Assembly (NCBI RefSeq): GCF_902833145.1
Contig: NZ_CADFEN010000002.1
Location: forward strand, 124,001-188,000
Direction: 5' to 3'
Source: Burkholderia sp. BCC0506
GTDB lineage: Bacteria; Pseudomonadota; Gammaproteobacteria; Burkholderiales; Burkholderiaceae
Length of the DNA: 64,000 nt
This document shows, piece after piece, positions 38,184 to 46,931 of the stretch. Numbering within the stretch: position 1 is the stretch's first letter; each line of letters starts with the position of its first letter. Both the position numbers and the translations under genes were made by a program. A model generated the notes under the pieces. The model searched no databases, was not told where the DNA came from, and worked only from the letters and a program-made list of their open reading frames with translations.

Positions 38184-41100
38184 TCAGGCGGACGGTGCGT
38201 GCGTCGCGCGCCGTTGAAGCGCTTCCTTCGCGAGGGTTTCCGTATCCGCGAGCCGCGCGTCGAACGACGTCAGGTCGCCACCGTGGACGAGGGCTTGCAG
38301 TTCGCCGACCGCATCGGCCACCGCATGCTCATGAATCGTCGCGAACGCGCCGCGCAGGGAATGAAGTTCGTGCCGCAGCGCGGCGATGTCATCGCGTGCC
38401 CGAGCATCGCGAATCCCCGCGAGCGATTGCACGAGACTCGTTTCGAGCAACGCATGCACATCCGGCGGCAACGGCCCTTCCGCCAGATCGACGAGCGCCC
38501 GCCGGGCCGGCGCCTGCGCGGCGGCATGCGCATACCGCCGCACGGTGTGATCGATCGTGTCGAGCAGCACCGGCTTCACCAGCACCGCGACGATCCCCGC
38601 TTCCGCACAGCGCGCATGCTCGGCCGCGCTCGCATGCGCGGTGACGGCCACTACCGGCATCTCCGGATACTGCGAACGCAGCACACGCGCGAGCGTATAG
38701 CCGTCCATCCCCGGCATGTTCAGGTCGGTCATCACGAGGTCGTAGCGCGCATCGGCGCATCGGCGCAGCGCCGCGGCCCCTTCCTCGGCCGCATCCGCCG
38801 CATAGCCGAGCGTGACGAGCTGCCCCTGCAGCAGCGTGCGGTTCACCGGATGATCGTCGACGACGAGCACGCGCGCGGTCACGGCCGGCAGCGCGGCATC
38901 GTCGGCCTGTGCGGCGTCGTGTTCGGCCACCTGCGCGTCGGTGGCCGGACGCAGCGGCAGCGTGACGACGAACGTGCTGCCCTTGTCGGGTTCGCTCTTC
39001 ACGTCGACCGTGCCGTGCATCATCTGCGTGAGCTGCTTCGTCAGCGCGAGCCCGAGCCCCGTGCCGCCATAGCGGCGCGTGATCGACGTATCGGCCTGCG
39101 TGAATGGGCGGAACAGCGTCGCGCGCTGCGCTTCAGTCATCCCGATACCCGTGTCGCTCACGCCGATCGCGATCGGCGAAGCCGGGTCCGTGTCGTCGCG
39201 CAGGTACACCTCGAGCGTGATTTCGCCGTGGTTCGTGAACTTGATCGCGTTGCCGACGAGGTTCGCGGCGATTTGCCGGATCCGCGTCGGGTCGCCGAGA
39301 TGGCGCGCGGGGAGCGCATCGTCGACGAACACGTCGAACTGCAGGCCCTTGGCCGCTGCGAGCGGCTCGAACATCGCGCCGGTCTGCCGGATCGTCTCCG
39401 CGAGATCGAACGGGATCGCCTCGATCGTCATCTGGCCGGCCTCGATCTTCGACAGGTCGAGGATGTCGTTGATCAGGTCGAGCAGCACCGACGACGCGCC
39501 TTCGACCGTATGCAGCCGCTCGCGCTGCGTGTCGGCCAGCGGCTCGCGGCCGATCAGTTCGAGGTTGCCGAGGATCGCGTTCAGCGGCGTGCGGATCTCG
39601 TGGCTCATCGTGGCCAGGAACGCGGATTTCGCGTTGTTCGCGGCGTCGGCGGCGCGCGCCGCTTCGTCGAGCCGGCGCTCGATGTTCTTCTGCGACGTGA
39701 TGTCGGAGAAGTTGCACAGCACGACGTCCGTGTCGCGGAAGCGCGTGCGCACGAGGTTGACGAGCAGGTCGACGGTTTCGCCGCCGGCGGTCGGCAGCGT
39801 CACGTGCAGATCGGGTTGCCATGCGGCGGCGGCAGGCGAGCGGTCGAAGCGTTCGAGCAGCCGTGCCGGCAACGACGGTTCTCCCGCGCGGCGCGCATCG
39901 TAGTCGCGCATCGTGTCGTTCTGCAGCAGCACCGCGCCATCGGCGAGCGACAGCAGCGCGATGCCGGACGGCGCGGCTTCGACGATCGTCCGGTTCAGGT
40001 TCTCGCTGTCGATCACGCGGCGCGTGCGCGCGTCGTCGGGTTTCAGCACGCGGCGGTCAAAGCGCACGAGCAGCCACCACACGAGCGCGATCACCGCGAG
40101 CATGATCGCGACGTACCAGCCCGCGCGCAGGCCGATCGTCGCGAGCAGCGAGCGCAGCGTGAAGGCTTGCACGAGGGTCCAGTCGGTCTCGGGAATTGGC
40201 TGGCTCAGCGAAAACAGCCCGTCGCCGAAGGCCGTGCGCGGGTCGCCGCGGCGCGCGGCCTCGCGCGTACGCGCGGCGAGGCGTTCGATCGCGGCGCGCG
40301 TGGCGTCGTCATCGGCCGCAGTGCCCGCGCGCAGCAACGTGCGGCCGTGTGCATCGACGACGATCGCCGCGTCGGTCGTATCGCCCGTCGACAAGCGCGT
40401 GCGCAGCACGTCGACCGGCAGCGTCGACAGGAACACGGCGCGCGGCGATTGCCCGTCGTACACGGCGCCGGCGATCCGGAATACGTCGCGCCGCTGCACG
40501 GGGTCGTAGACGGGCGGATGCCATTCGTATTGCCCGGGCGGCGGCGTGCCGACGCCGGCGGCGACCTTGGCGACGAGCGTGGCCGCATCGGTGGCGGGCG
40601 ACGCGGTGAGCGGATCGGGCGGCACCGGTTCGGGAATCACGACCGCGAAGCTGCGGTCGGGGCGATACGCGTAGCCGGCGATCGAGCGGTCGGCGTCGTG
40701 CTTCGCGACGTATGCGCCGACGCGATAGCTCATGTCGCTCGCCATCGCGAGATCGTGGGCGTAGCTGTCGGCCGGGTGCGCGGGCGACAGGTCGGCCAGC
40801 ACGAGCGTCGGCGGGAAAGCCGGGCTGCCCTGGATGATCAATCGGCCGCGGCCGGCCGCGAGGGCGGCCACGCGGGCGGGATCGGTCGCGCGCGAATTCC
40901 ACACGGCTTCGTCGTGCGTGACGAGCGTGTCCATGCCCGTCGTACGCATCTTGAATTCGATCTGGACGAGAAACTGCCGCACCGCGAAGGTCGTATAGCG
41001 CGCCTGGATCGCCTCGCGCGCCATCGTGTACAGCATCAGGCCGCTCGCGAGCAGGATCGCGACCGTCACGGCCGCGCCGCCGGCATAGAGCAGCGCGCGC

Positions 41101-41216
41101 TGGCGACGGCCGACGCGGGTCGGCGCGGCGGACGCGTGCGCGGCGGCTGAGCGGGAATGATCGGGTGCGGCGCGGTGGTCCATCGGGAGCGGGGCGGTCG
41201 GCCAGGGTGCCCCCAT
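38184..41216 (-). CDS. Hybrid sensor histidine kinase with receiver and Hpt domains (kinase 2)
   Basis: A 1010-residue paralogue of kinase 1. TM1 is about 42-64, the periplasmic sensor about 65-360, TM2 about 365-385, and a PAS-like region about 405-505. HisKA has MSHEIRTPLNAIL (His539). The HATPase has GNAIKF, DTGIGM and GGTGLGLAL. The receiver has LVMTDLNMPG (Asp831), and Hpt has ELHSLRGAF (His952). All relay residues are present. By gene order it corresponds to BCAM0227, which has been reported in B. cenocepacia as responsive to the signal cis-2-dodecenoic acid (recalled, not searched). The start is uncertain: ATG 41183, 11 codons in, is also possible. It lies downstream of the OmpR-type regulator on the same strand. 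Confidence 0.9.
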   Translation of the reverse strand: MGAPWPTAPLPMDHRAAPDHSRSAAAHASAAPTRVGRRQRALLYAGGAAVTVAILLASGLMLYTMAREAIQARYTTFAVRQFLVQIEFKMRTTGMDTLVTHDEAVWNSRATDPARVAALAAGRGRLIIQGSPAFPPTLVLADLSPAHPADSYAHDLAMASDMSYRVGAYVAKHDADRSIAGYAYRPDRSFAVVIPEPVPPDPLTASPATDAATLVAKVAAGVGTPPPGQYEWHPPVYDPVQRRDVFRIAGAVYDGQSPRAVFLSTLPVDVLRTRLSTGDTTDAAIVVDAHGRTLLRAGTAADDDATRAAIERLAARTREAARRGDPRTAFGDGLFSLSQPIPETDWTLVQAFTLRSLLATIGLRAGWYVAIMLAVIALVWWLLVRFDRRVLKPDDARTRRVIDSENLNRTIVEAAPSGIALLSLADGAVLLQNDTMRDYDARRAGEPSLPARLLERFDRSPAAAAWQPDLHVTLPTAGGETVDLLVNLVRTRFRDTDVVLCNFSDITSQKNIERRLDEAARAADAANNAKSAFLATMSHEIRTPLNAILGNLELIGREPLADTQRERLHTVEGASSVLLDLINDILDLSKIEAGQMTIEAIPFDLAETIRQTGAMFEPLAAAKGLQFDVFVDDALPARHLGDPTRIRQIAANLVGNAIKFTNHGEITLEVYLRDDTDPASPIAIGVSDTGIGMTEAQRATLFRPFTQADTSITRRYGGTGLGLALTKQLTQMMHGTVDVKSEPDKGSTFVVTLPLRPATDAQVAEHDAAQADDAALPAVTARVLVVDDHPVNRTLLQGQLVTLGYAADAAEEGAAALRRCADARYDLVMTDLNMPGMDGYTLARVLRSQYPEMPVVAVTAHASAAEHARCAEAGIVAVLVKPVLLDTIDHTVRRYAHAAAQAPARRALVDLAEGPLPPDVHALLETSLVQSLAGIRDARARDDIAALRHELHSLRGAFATIHEHAVADAVGELQALVHGGDLTSFDARLADTETLAKEALQRRATHAPSA

Positions 41217-41357
41217 GATAATGGAGTCCGATCAGCGCGCAATGGGGCCTGTCAGGGTTGCGGGGGCGGGCCGTCGAGTCGACCGGGCGACGCACGCGCG
41301 ATGAAGGCGCGGCGACTGGCGACCGCGCGAGCCGGCAGGATGCCGATGCGCCGCCGA

Positions 41358-42149
41358 CTATTGTCGCGTCGCGTCTTCCTCCGCGGGCTCCGTACCCGGC
41401 TCGCACGTGACGAGCCGATAGCCGAACCCGTACATCGTCATCATCTTCACGCCATGCCGGCCGTCGAGTTCGAGCCGGTCGCGCAGATACGCGACGTGCG
41501 TGTCGAGCCGCCGGCTGGAGGCGGCGACGAGCGATCCCCACACGAGCTGGCTCACGTGCGCGCGGTCGAGCGCGCGGCCCATGTTCAGGAAGAACGCGGT
41601 CGCGATCTGGAAATGCTTCTCGGTCAGCACGTGCTCGCGGCCGGCCACGTTCACGCTGCGTGCGGCCGTATCGAATTCGAACGCACCGATCCGCCAATGA
41701 CGATGATGGGTCGCACGATGATGCGACCAGCGCAGCCATGTCGCGATGCTGGCGATCAGCGTGTCCGGCGGCACGCCGTACGGATGGTGTTCGTTGGCGC
41801 CGGCGACGAAACACGCGGAGCGCGCGAGCTCCGCGTCGCGCTGGCTGATCGACACGATCGCCACGGTGCCGGCGAATCGCGCGCGCAGCGCCTGGATCGC
41901 GTCGGTCGTGCGGCGGCAAGCCGATTCGCATTGCACGATGAAGAGATCGAACGCGCGCGTGTCGCAGGCCGCGAGCAGGTCGGGCAGATACTCGAAGCGC
42001 GACGGCCGGTAGCCGGCGCGGCGCAGGATATCGTCGATGCGCAGGCGGTCGTAGCCGTAACCGGCACGCCGCAGCCGATCGTCGAACGTGCCGCGGCTCG
42101 GATGGTCGATCGTCAGGATCGCGATGGCGGTGGAAGGGGCGTCGGTCAC
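41358..42149 (-). CDS. OmpR-type response regulator with degenerate receiver
   Basis: 263 residues from a GTG start. The C-terminal winged helix (HWRIGAFEFDTAARSV to KMMTMYGFGYRL) is a normal OmpR/PhoB DNA-binding domain. The N-terminal domain has receiver-like strands, but DLFIVQCESA stands where DLxxxD is expected, so the phospho-acceptor Asp is Gln, and the conserved Lys site reads HHPYG. It also contains a short internal duplication (RLRRAGYGY / ILRRAGYRP). Regulation is therefore probably not by Asp phosphorylation. The frame is open to 42410, but a terminator at 42263-42290 and lack of homology argue for GTG 42149. By order it corresponds to BCAM0228. Confidence 0.8.
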   Translation of the reverse strand: MTDAPSTAIAILTIDHPSRGTFDDRLRRAGYGYDRLRIDDILRRAGYRPSRFEYLPDLLAACDTRAFDLFIVQCESACRRTTDAIQALRARFAGTVAIVSISQRDAELARSACFVAGANEHHPYGVPPDTLIASIATWLRWSHHRATHHRHWRIGAFEFDTAARSVNVAGREHVLTEKHFQIATAFFLNMGRALDRAHVSQLVWGSLVAASSRRLDTHVAYLRDRLELDGRHGVKMMTMYGFGYRLVTCEPGTEPAEEDATRQ

Positions 42150-42262
42150 GATGCGGGCGGACGAAGCCGGCGCGGCGCGGGTGCGGCGTGCGTACGCGGT
42201 CGGACGAAAAGAGGCGGGATCATGGCCGGACAGTTCCGGGCAGCTAGCGGCGTGACGCCGTC

Positions 42263-42290
42263 CAAAAAAAGTCCCGCCGGGGAGGGCGGG
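42263..42290 (-). terminator. Terminator-like hairpin upstream of the OmpR-type gene
   Basis: On the minus strand CCCGCC-CTCCCC-GGCGGG followed by ACTTTTTTTGG. It lies between a box-like site (42376) and the regulator start, so it either ends an older transcript or attenuates this one. Confidence 0.6.
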
Positions 42291-42375
42291 AAAAGTATCG
42301 ACTATGGAGCCTGTACTCCAGGAGGCAACGGAGGACAAGCAAGCCGATTGTGTTCGGTTCGGACTCTGAAGAAAA

Positions 42376-42389
42376 TCAGTCTGGTCTGA
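42376..42389. promoter_or_regulatory. RcsB-like palindromic box (weak)
   Basis: TCAGTCTGGTCTGA, 227 bp upstream of the OmpR-type regulator start. One half is perfect, the other has one mismatch. Confidence 0.4.
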
Positions 42390-42490
42390 AATTGTGCACG
42401 ACGAGTGCATTCCATCCGGTACCCTCGTTCAAACAAAGCGATCTTCTTGTCGCTTTCTGTCGGCAGCAATCCTTCGTTAGAGCGATCTGC

Positions 42491-42622
42491 ATGATTTTTG
42501 TCTATCGCTACCGGGTGAAATCGCTCAACGGACTGCTCAACAAGCAGAGCCGTGCGATGAACTCCGTCTGGAACTTCTGTAACGACACGCGGAAGCACGC
42601 GCTCAAGTGGAACAAGGGGCAA
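42491..42622 (+). pseudogene. Fragment of an IS200/IS605-family tnpB (OrfB)
   Basis: About 44 codons reading RYRVKSLNGLLNKQSRAM and NSVWNFCNDTRKHALKW, the well-known N-terminus of TnpB/OrfB proteins. The RuvC-like catalytic part is absent: the sequence then changes to NVETGFNTFSSRINARDAQL, which I do not recognise. No left- or right-end hairpins were found. It is a relic of an insertion between the regulator and the next gene. Confidence 0.7.
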
Positions 42623-42811
42623 CGTCGAGACCGGCTTCAACACGTTCTCGAGCCGTATCAACGCGCGTGACGCGCAACTGAAGGCGAAGCTGTCGTCGAA
42701 CGTGGTTGTTCATGGGCCTGCGCGGCCGGTTCTGATGGCGATGCGTCGTCGTGTGAGTCGGCGCGTGCATGCGTGAGGAAGGGTATCCGGCCCGGTTTCC
42801 CGTCGTTGCGA

Positions 42812-42887
42812 TAGGACTGGGCCTACCGCCGCGTGTGGCGCGATGTATCGTGGTCCGATTTACCGAAACCGGTGCCAAAGCGATACT
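42812..42887 (+). promoter_or_regulatory. RcsB-like box with candidate -10
   Basis: TAGGACTGGGCCTA at 42812-42825, identical to the adhesin 1 box. A weaker right half, TCCGA (42854-42858), and a -10 GATACT (42882-42887) follow with the same geometry as the adhesin promoters shifted by one base. It would drive the gene at 42958. Confidence 0.5.
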
Positions 42888-42957
42888 CGAAGCCATTCGT
42901 TCAACTACGGGAGCACGGATTGCCGCGGCGGATGTCGCGCAATGCGTCGTCGACATC

Positions 42958-43968
42958 ATGAGCATGCAGGACATCACCGGGCATTACGCGATTCCGCTCG
43001 CGCATCCGTTCTCCGATGTGCCGCCGCCGTACGGCCGGCGACGCCGGCCGTTCGTGGCGAGCCGACGCGCGCGGCAACACGTGTTCGATATCTACGGCCC
43101 GCCCCGCATGCCGGCACCCGCGGCGGGCGGCGGCAACGTCGCCAAGGCTGCGCGGCCGGTCAAGACCGTTCGCGCGGCCGACTTCGGCTCCGACAACCGC
43201 GCGTGGGTGCGCCCACATCCGCTGCGTCGCCGCTGGCGGCTCACGCTGATGGCGTGCGCACTGTTCGGCGCGACGTGCGTGCTCGCGACGCATCTGGTCG
43301 ACGAGCGCCAGCACGCGGCCGAGCAGGGTGCGGTCTATTCGGCGGTGATTTCGGCCGGGCCGACGGCGGCCGTCGCGGCGACCGAAGTCGCGCGGGCGAC
43401 CGGCCGCCCGGCGGAAGTGTCGATCGTGCGGGCGGATCGTGCGGCGCCGACGGATGCGCAGATGAAGGCCGCCGCGACGGTGGTGGCGGAAACCGCGTCC
43501 GCGCAGGCGCGCGCGTTGCACGTCGCAGGCAGCGGGTCGGCGGGCGAGCCGGTGGCGGTGGCGATGGCGGTTGCGTCGAATGCCGTCGTCGCCGAAGCCG
43601 CCGCGCCGCGTGCGGATCGTGGATCGTCGGCGAGCAAGCCGGTTGCGGTGGCTGAGCGCTCGGCGGCGACGAAGTCCGCTGCGGCGCCGCGCGGCAAGGC
43701 GGCGCGTCAGGCGGGCGCGAACGCACCTGCCGCGCAACATGCGACGAATGCGGCACGCGGTGCGACGCCGCATGCTGCGCAGCAAATGACCCGTGCGACC
43801 GATGTGCCGCCACCTGCGCCGATATCGAGTTCGGCCCAGGCCGTCGGCATGACGGCCGCGGAGTTCACGCAATGGCTCGCCGCGACGCGCGACACGTCGC
43901 GACCGACCGCGGGCGGCACCGATCTCGCGGTCGAGCTGCCGAGCCACACGCGGTTGATCGAGCGCTGA
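42958..43968 (+). CDS. Single-pass membrane protein of unknown function, Ala-rich
   Basis: 336 residues from ATG 42958. A basic cytoplasmic N-terminus (RRRRPFVASRRARQ) precedes one transmembrane helix at about 93-113 (WRLTLMACALFGATCVLATH). A long Ala/Val/Arg-rich low-complexity region (about 130-290) and a short conserved-looking tail (MTAAEFTQWLAATRDTSR) follow. I recognise no family. Topology suggests an N-in protein exposing a disordered stalk to the periplasm. The frame is open to 42769, but that part contains the promoter box, so the shorter start is preferred; no good Shine-Dalgarno is visible. If the box works, this is a new regulon member. Confidence 0.7.
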   Translation: MSMQDITGHYAIPLAHPFSDVPPPYGRRRRPFVASRRARQHVFDIYGPPRMPAPAAGGGNVAKAARPVKTVRAADFGSDNRAWVRPHPLRRRWRLTLMACALFGATCVLATHLVDERQHAAEQGAVYSAVISAGPTAAVAATEVARATGRPAEVSIVRADRAAPTDAQMKAAATVVAETASAQARALHVAGSGSAGEPVAVAMAVASNAVVAEAAAPRADRGSSASKPVAVAERSAATKSAAAPRGKAARQAGANAPAAQHATNAARGATPHAAQQMTRATDVPPPAPISSSAQAVGMTAAEFTQWLAATRDTSRPTAGGTDLAVELPSHTRLIER

Positions 43969-44046
43969 CCGGCGAGCGTTACGCGGCTGATGTATCGACG
44001 GGCGGAGCAGCCCCGGGGCGACGCCCTGCATCGGCGTCGCTTTCCC

Positions 44047-44084
44047 GGTTTCCATATTTCGACTATTATCGAAATATGGAAACC
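44047..44084. promoter_or_regulatory. ArsR operator: perfect 16-bp inverted repeat over -10 and start codon
   Basis: GGTTTCCATATTTCGA and TCGAAATATGGAAACC around CTATTA. The -10 TATTAT (44064-44069) lies in the centre and the arsR ATG (44076) in the right arm. With a -10 there, transcription would begin at or within a base of the ATG, so the mRNA is probably leaderless. Confidence 0.8.
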
Positions 44085-44423
44085 AACGAAACCATTGCCG
44101 CGCTCGCGGCGCTCGCGCATGAATCGCGCCTCGCGGTCTTTCGCGCGCTCGTGCAGGCCGGGCCGCAAGGCATGCCGGCCGGCCAGATCGCCACGCTGCT
44201 CGCCGTGCCGCCGTCGTCGCTGTCCTTTCACCTGAAAGAACTCGCGCATGCGCGGCTCGTGACGAGCCACCAGGACGGCCGCTTCGTGTTCTATTGCGCG
44301 AACTTCGACACGATGAACGGGCTGCTGGGCTATCTCACGGAAAACTGTTGCGGCGGCAATCCGTGCTCGCCGGTGTCCGGCTGTTCGCCTTCCGGAAAGA
44401 CCAATCGCCCCCGTCAATCCTGA
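44076..44423 (+). CDS. arsR: ArsR-family arsenite-responsive repressor
   Basis: A 115-residue winged-helix repressor: ALAHESRLAVFRALVQAG, then the recognition region AVPPSSLSFHLKELAHARLV. As(III)-binding cysteines are probably in the C-terminal CCGGNPC cluster (Cys91, 92 and 97) rather than in the helix 3 site of the plasmid-type repressors. It heads the ars operon, and arsC follows 22 bp later. ATG 44076 is chosen because METNE matches the family and it sits in the operator; the longer upstream frame would be read through the operator. Confidence 0.93.
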   Translation: METNETIAALAALAHESRLAVFRALVQAGPQGMPAGQIATLLAVPPSSLSFHLKELAHARLVTSHQDGRFVFYCANFDTMNGLLGYLTENCCGGNPCSPVSGCSPSGKTNRPRQS

Positions 44424-44445
44424 CGCGCATTCGCGCGACCGCCCT

Positions 44446-44940
44446 ATGACCACGAACGTCCTGATCCTCTGCACCCACAACTCGGCGCGCAGCGTGCTGG
44501 CGGAAGGCATGCTCAATCACTGGGCCGCGAAGCTCGGCAAGGATGTGCGTGCCTACAGTGCCGGCAGCGCGCCGAGCGGCCGGCTGAATCCGTTCGCGCT
44601 GGAGGCGCTGACGAACGCCGGCGTCGACGTTGACGGGTACCGCAGCAAAAGCTGGGACGAGTTCGTCGGTGATGGCGCTCCGGAGATGCGCGTCGTCATC
44701 ACGGTGTGCGACAGCGCGGCGTCCGAGACGTGTCCGTATTGGCCCGGCAGCCCGGTCAAAGTGCATTGGGGCTACGCCGATCCGTCGCACGCGACGGGCG
44801 GCGACGACGGCAAGCGTCTCGCCTTCGAACTGACGCGGCAAGCGATCGGGTACCGGATGCTGCAGTTGCTGGCGCTGCCGCTCGATCGCATGAGCGACGA
44901 CGCACTCCGCGCAGCGCTGATCGAGATTGCCCAACACTGA
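44446..44940 (+). CDS. arsC: Arsenate reductase, low-molecular-weight phosphatase type
   Basis: 164 residues. The P-loop CTHNSARS (Cys9, Arg15) is the CX5R motif of the LMW-PTP class of ArsC. The SKSWDEF segment and a D-P loop (GYADPSHA) complete the active site. It reduces arsenate to arsenite using thioredoxin or glutaredoxin-type thiols. It is the second gene of the ars operon. Confidence 0.93.
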   Translation: MTTNVLILCTHNSARSVLAEGMLNHWAAKLGKDVRAYSAGSAPSGRLNPFALEALTNAGVDVDGYRSKSWDEFVGDGAPEMRVVITVCDSAASETCPYWPGSPVKVHWGYADPSHATGGDDGKRLAFELTRQAIGYRMLQLLALPLDRMSDDALRAALIEIAQH

Positions 44941-45003
44941 TCGCTGACAAGGCGATGTGCGCGAAACGCGCGCCGCCTCGACTTCAAGACCGACCCGCGC
45001 CCG

Positions 45004-46077
45004 ATGCCTACGTCCAACGTCACGCCGCCCGACACGGCGGTCGCCAAATCCGCCATCAACTTCTTCGAACGCTATCTGACCGTCTGGGTGGCGCTGTGCA
45101 TCGTCGTGGGCATGGCGCTCGGCCAGGCGCTGCCGGCCCTGTTTCAGGCAATTGGCCGGATGGCCTACGCCCAGGTCAATCTGCCGGTCGGATTGCTGAT
45201 CTGGGTGATGATCATCCCGATGCTGGTCAAGGTCGATTTCGGCGCATTGCATGAAGTGCGTCAGCATGTCAAAGGCATCGGCGTCACGCTCGTCGTGAAC
45301 TGGCTCGTCAAGCCGTTCTCGATGGCGTTCCTCGGCTGGCTGTTCATCCGCCACCTGTTTGCACCGCTGCTGCCGGCGGACCAGATCGACAGCTATATCG
45401 CCGGGCTGATCCTGCTGGCGGCCGCGCCGTGCACGGCGATGGTATTCGTGTGGAGCCGGCTCACGGGCGGCGATCCGCTGTTCACGCTGTCGCAGGTCGC
45501 GCTGAACGACAGCATCATGGTGATCGCGTTCGCGCCGCTGGTCGGCCTGCTGCTGGGCATGTCGGCCATCACGGTGCCGTGGGCGACGTTGCTCACGTCG
45601 GTTGCGCTCTACATCGTCATTCCGGTGATCCTCGCGCAGATGCTGCGCAAGCGATTGCTCGCGAACGGCCAGGCGGCGTTCGATGCCGCGATGACGAAGA
45701 TCGGCCCGTGGTCGATCGCCGCGCTGCTGGCCACGCTGGTGCTGTTGTTTGCGTTTCAGGGTGAAGCGATCCTGAAGCAGCCGCTGGTGATCGCGCTGCT
45801 CGCGGTGCCGATCCTGATCCAGGTGTTTTTCAATTCCGCGCTCGCGTACTGGCTCAATCGCGCGGTAGGCGAACAGCACAGCGTGGCCTGCCCTTCGGCG
45901 CTGATCGGCGCATCCAACTTTTTCGAACTGGCGGTTGCGGCCGCGATCAGCCTGTTCGGTTTTCATTCTGGCGCAGCGCTGGCCACCGTCGTCGGCGTGC
46001 TGATCGAAGTGCCGGTGATGTTGCTGGTCGTGCGCATCGTCAACCGGTCGAAGGGCTGGTACGAGTGCCGGGCTTGA
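45004..46077 (+). CDS. acr3: Arsenite efflux transporter, ACR3 family
   Basis: A 357-residue, ten-helix inner-membrane carrier. The conserved cysteine lies in [18 protein letters not shown] (Cys143), with [10 protein letters not shown] near the end. It extrudes arsenite produced by ArsC, probably in exchange for protons. It starts 63 bp after arsC, and arsH follows 20 bp after its stop. Confidence 0.94.
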   Translation: MPTSNVTPPDTAVAKSAINFFERYLTVWVALCIVVGMALGQALPALFQAIGRMAYAQVNLPVGLLIWVMIIPMLVKVDFGALHEVRQHVKGIGVTLVVNWLVKPFSMAFLGWLFIRHLFAPLLPADQIDSYIAGLILLAAAPCTAMVFVWSRLTGGDPLFTLSQVALNDSIMVIAFAPLVGLLLGMSAITVPWATLLTSVALYIVIPVILAQMLRKRLLANGQAAFDAAMTKIGPWSIAALLATLVLLFAFQGEAILKQPLVIALLAVPILIQVFFNSALAYWLNRAVGEQHSVACPSALIGASNFFELAVAAAISLFGFHSGAALATVVGVLIEVPVMLLVVRIVNRSKGWYECRA

Positions 46078-46097
46078 GATCACGAAACCCTCTACCC

Positions 46098-46820
46098 ATG
46101 ACCGACTATCTGAACGATCTGCCGCAACTCGACGCCACGCTGTTTCGCGTGCCGGACGTCGCGCAACTGCGGCCTGCGGCGCCATCGACGCGTCCGCCGC
46201 GGTTCCTGCTGCTGTACGGCTCGCTGCGCGAGCGTTCGTTCAGCCGTCTGCTGGTCGAGGAAGCCGCGCGCCTGCTCGCGGCGATGGGCGCCGAGGTGCG
46301 GGTGTTCAATCCGAGCGGCCTGCCGCTGCCCGATGACGCGCCGGAGAGCCACCCGAAAGTGGTCGAGCTGCGCGAGCTCGTAATGTGGTCGGAAGGCATG
46401 GTGTGGTGTTCGCCGGAACGGCATGGCGCGATGACCGGGATCATGAAAGCGCAGATCGACTGGATTCCGCTGTCGGTCGGCGCCGTCCGGCCGACGCAGG
46501 GCAAGACGCTCGCGGTGATGCAGGTGAGCGGCGGCTCGCAGTCGTTCAACGCGGTGAACCAGATGCGCGTGCTCGGGCGCTGGATGCGCATGCTGACCAT
46601 CCCGAACCAGTCGTCGGTGGCCAAGGCGTTCATGGAATTCGACGAGGCGGGGCGGATGAAGCCGTCCGCGTATTTCGATCGCGTGGTGGACGTGATGGAA
46701 GAACTGGTGAAGTTCACGCTGCTCACGCGCGACGTTGGCCCCTATCTGGTCGACCGGTATAGCGAGCGCAAGGAAAGCGCGGAAGAACTTTCGAAACGCG
46801 TCAATCAAGCGCGTATCTAG
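46098..46820 (+). CDS. arsH: ArsH NADPH-dependent FMN reductase (organoarsenical oxidase)
   Basis: A 240-residue flavoprotein. The FMN phosphate-binding loop is [16 protein letters not shown]. The conserved [20 protein letters not shown] and [19 protein letters not shown] segments are diagnostic of ArsH. The enzyme oxidises trivalent organoarsenicals to less toxic pentavalent forms. ATG 46098 ([11 protein letters not shown]) is the family start. Confidence 0.93.
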   Translation: MTDYLNDLPQLDATLFRVPDVAQLRPAAPSTRPPRFLLLYGSLRERSFSRLLVEEAARLLAAMGAEVRVFNPSGLPLPDDAPESHPKVVELRELVMWSEGMVWCSPERHGAMTGIMKAQIDWIPLSVGAVRPTQGKTLAVMQVSGGSQSFNAVNQMRVLGRWMRMLTIPNQSSVAKAFMEFDEAGRMKPSAYFDRVVDVMEELVKFTLLTRDVGPYLVDRYSERKESAEELSKRVNQARI

Positions 46821-46931
46821 CGTTCGTCGTCGAATCGACGCCGGGGCGCTCGGGCACGTGCCGGTGCGCAGTGTCGGATTGGCGGGAGCGTGTTGGATCC
46901 AGGGATGTGACAGCAAACCAGGAGTGGAACG

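Noticed and set aside
42150-42410. N-terminal extension of the OmpR-type regulator back to 42410
   Set aside because: It would be read through a terminator hairpin, contains no homology-like sequence, and the receiver-like fold starts just after GTG 42149.
42622-42770. Continuation of the tnpB fragment
   Set aside because: The frame after KWNKGQ reads VETGFNTFSSRINARDAQ, which does not match TnpB, and no zinc-finger or DDE/RuvC motif follows.
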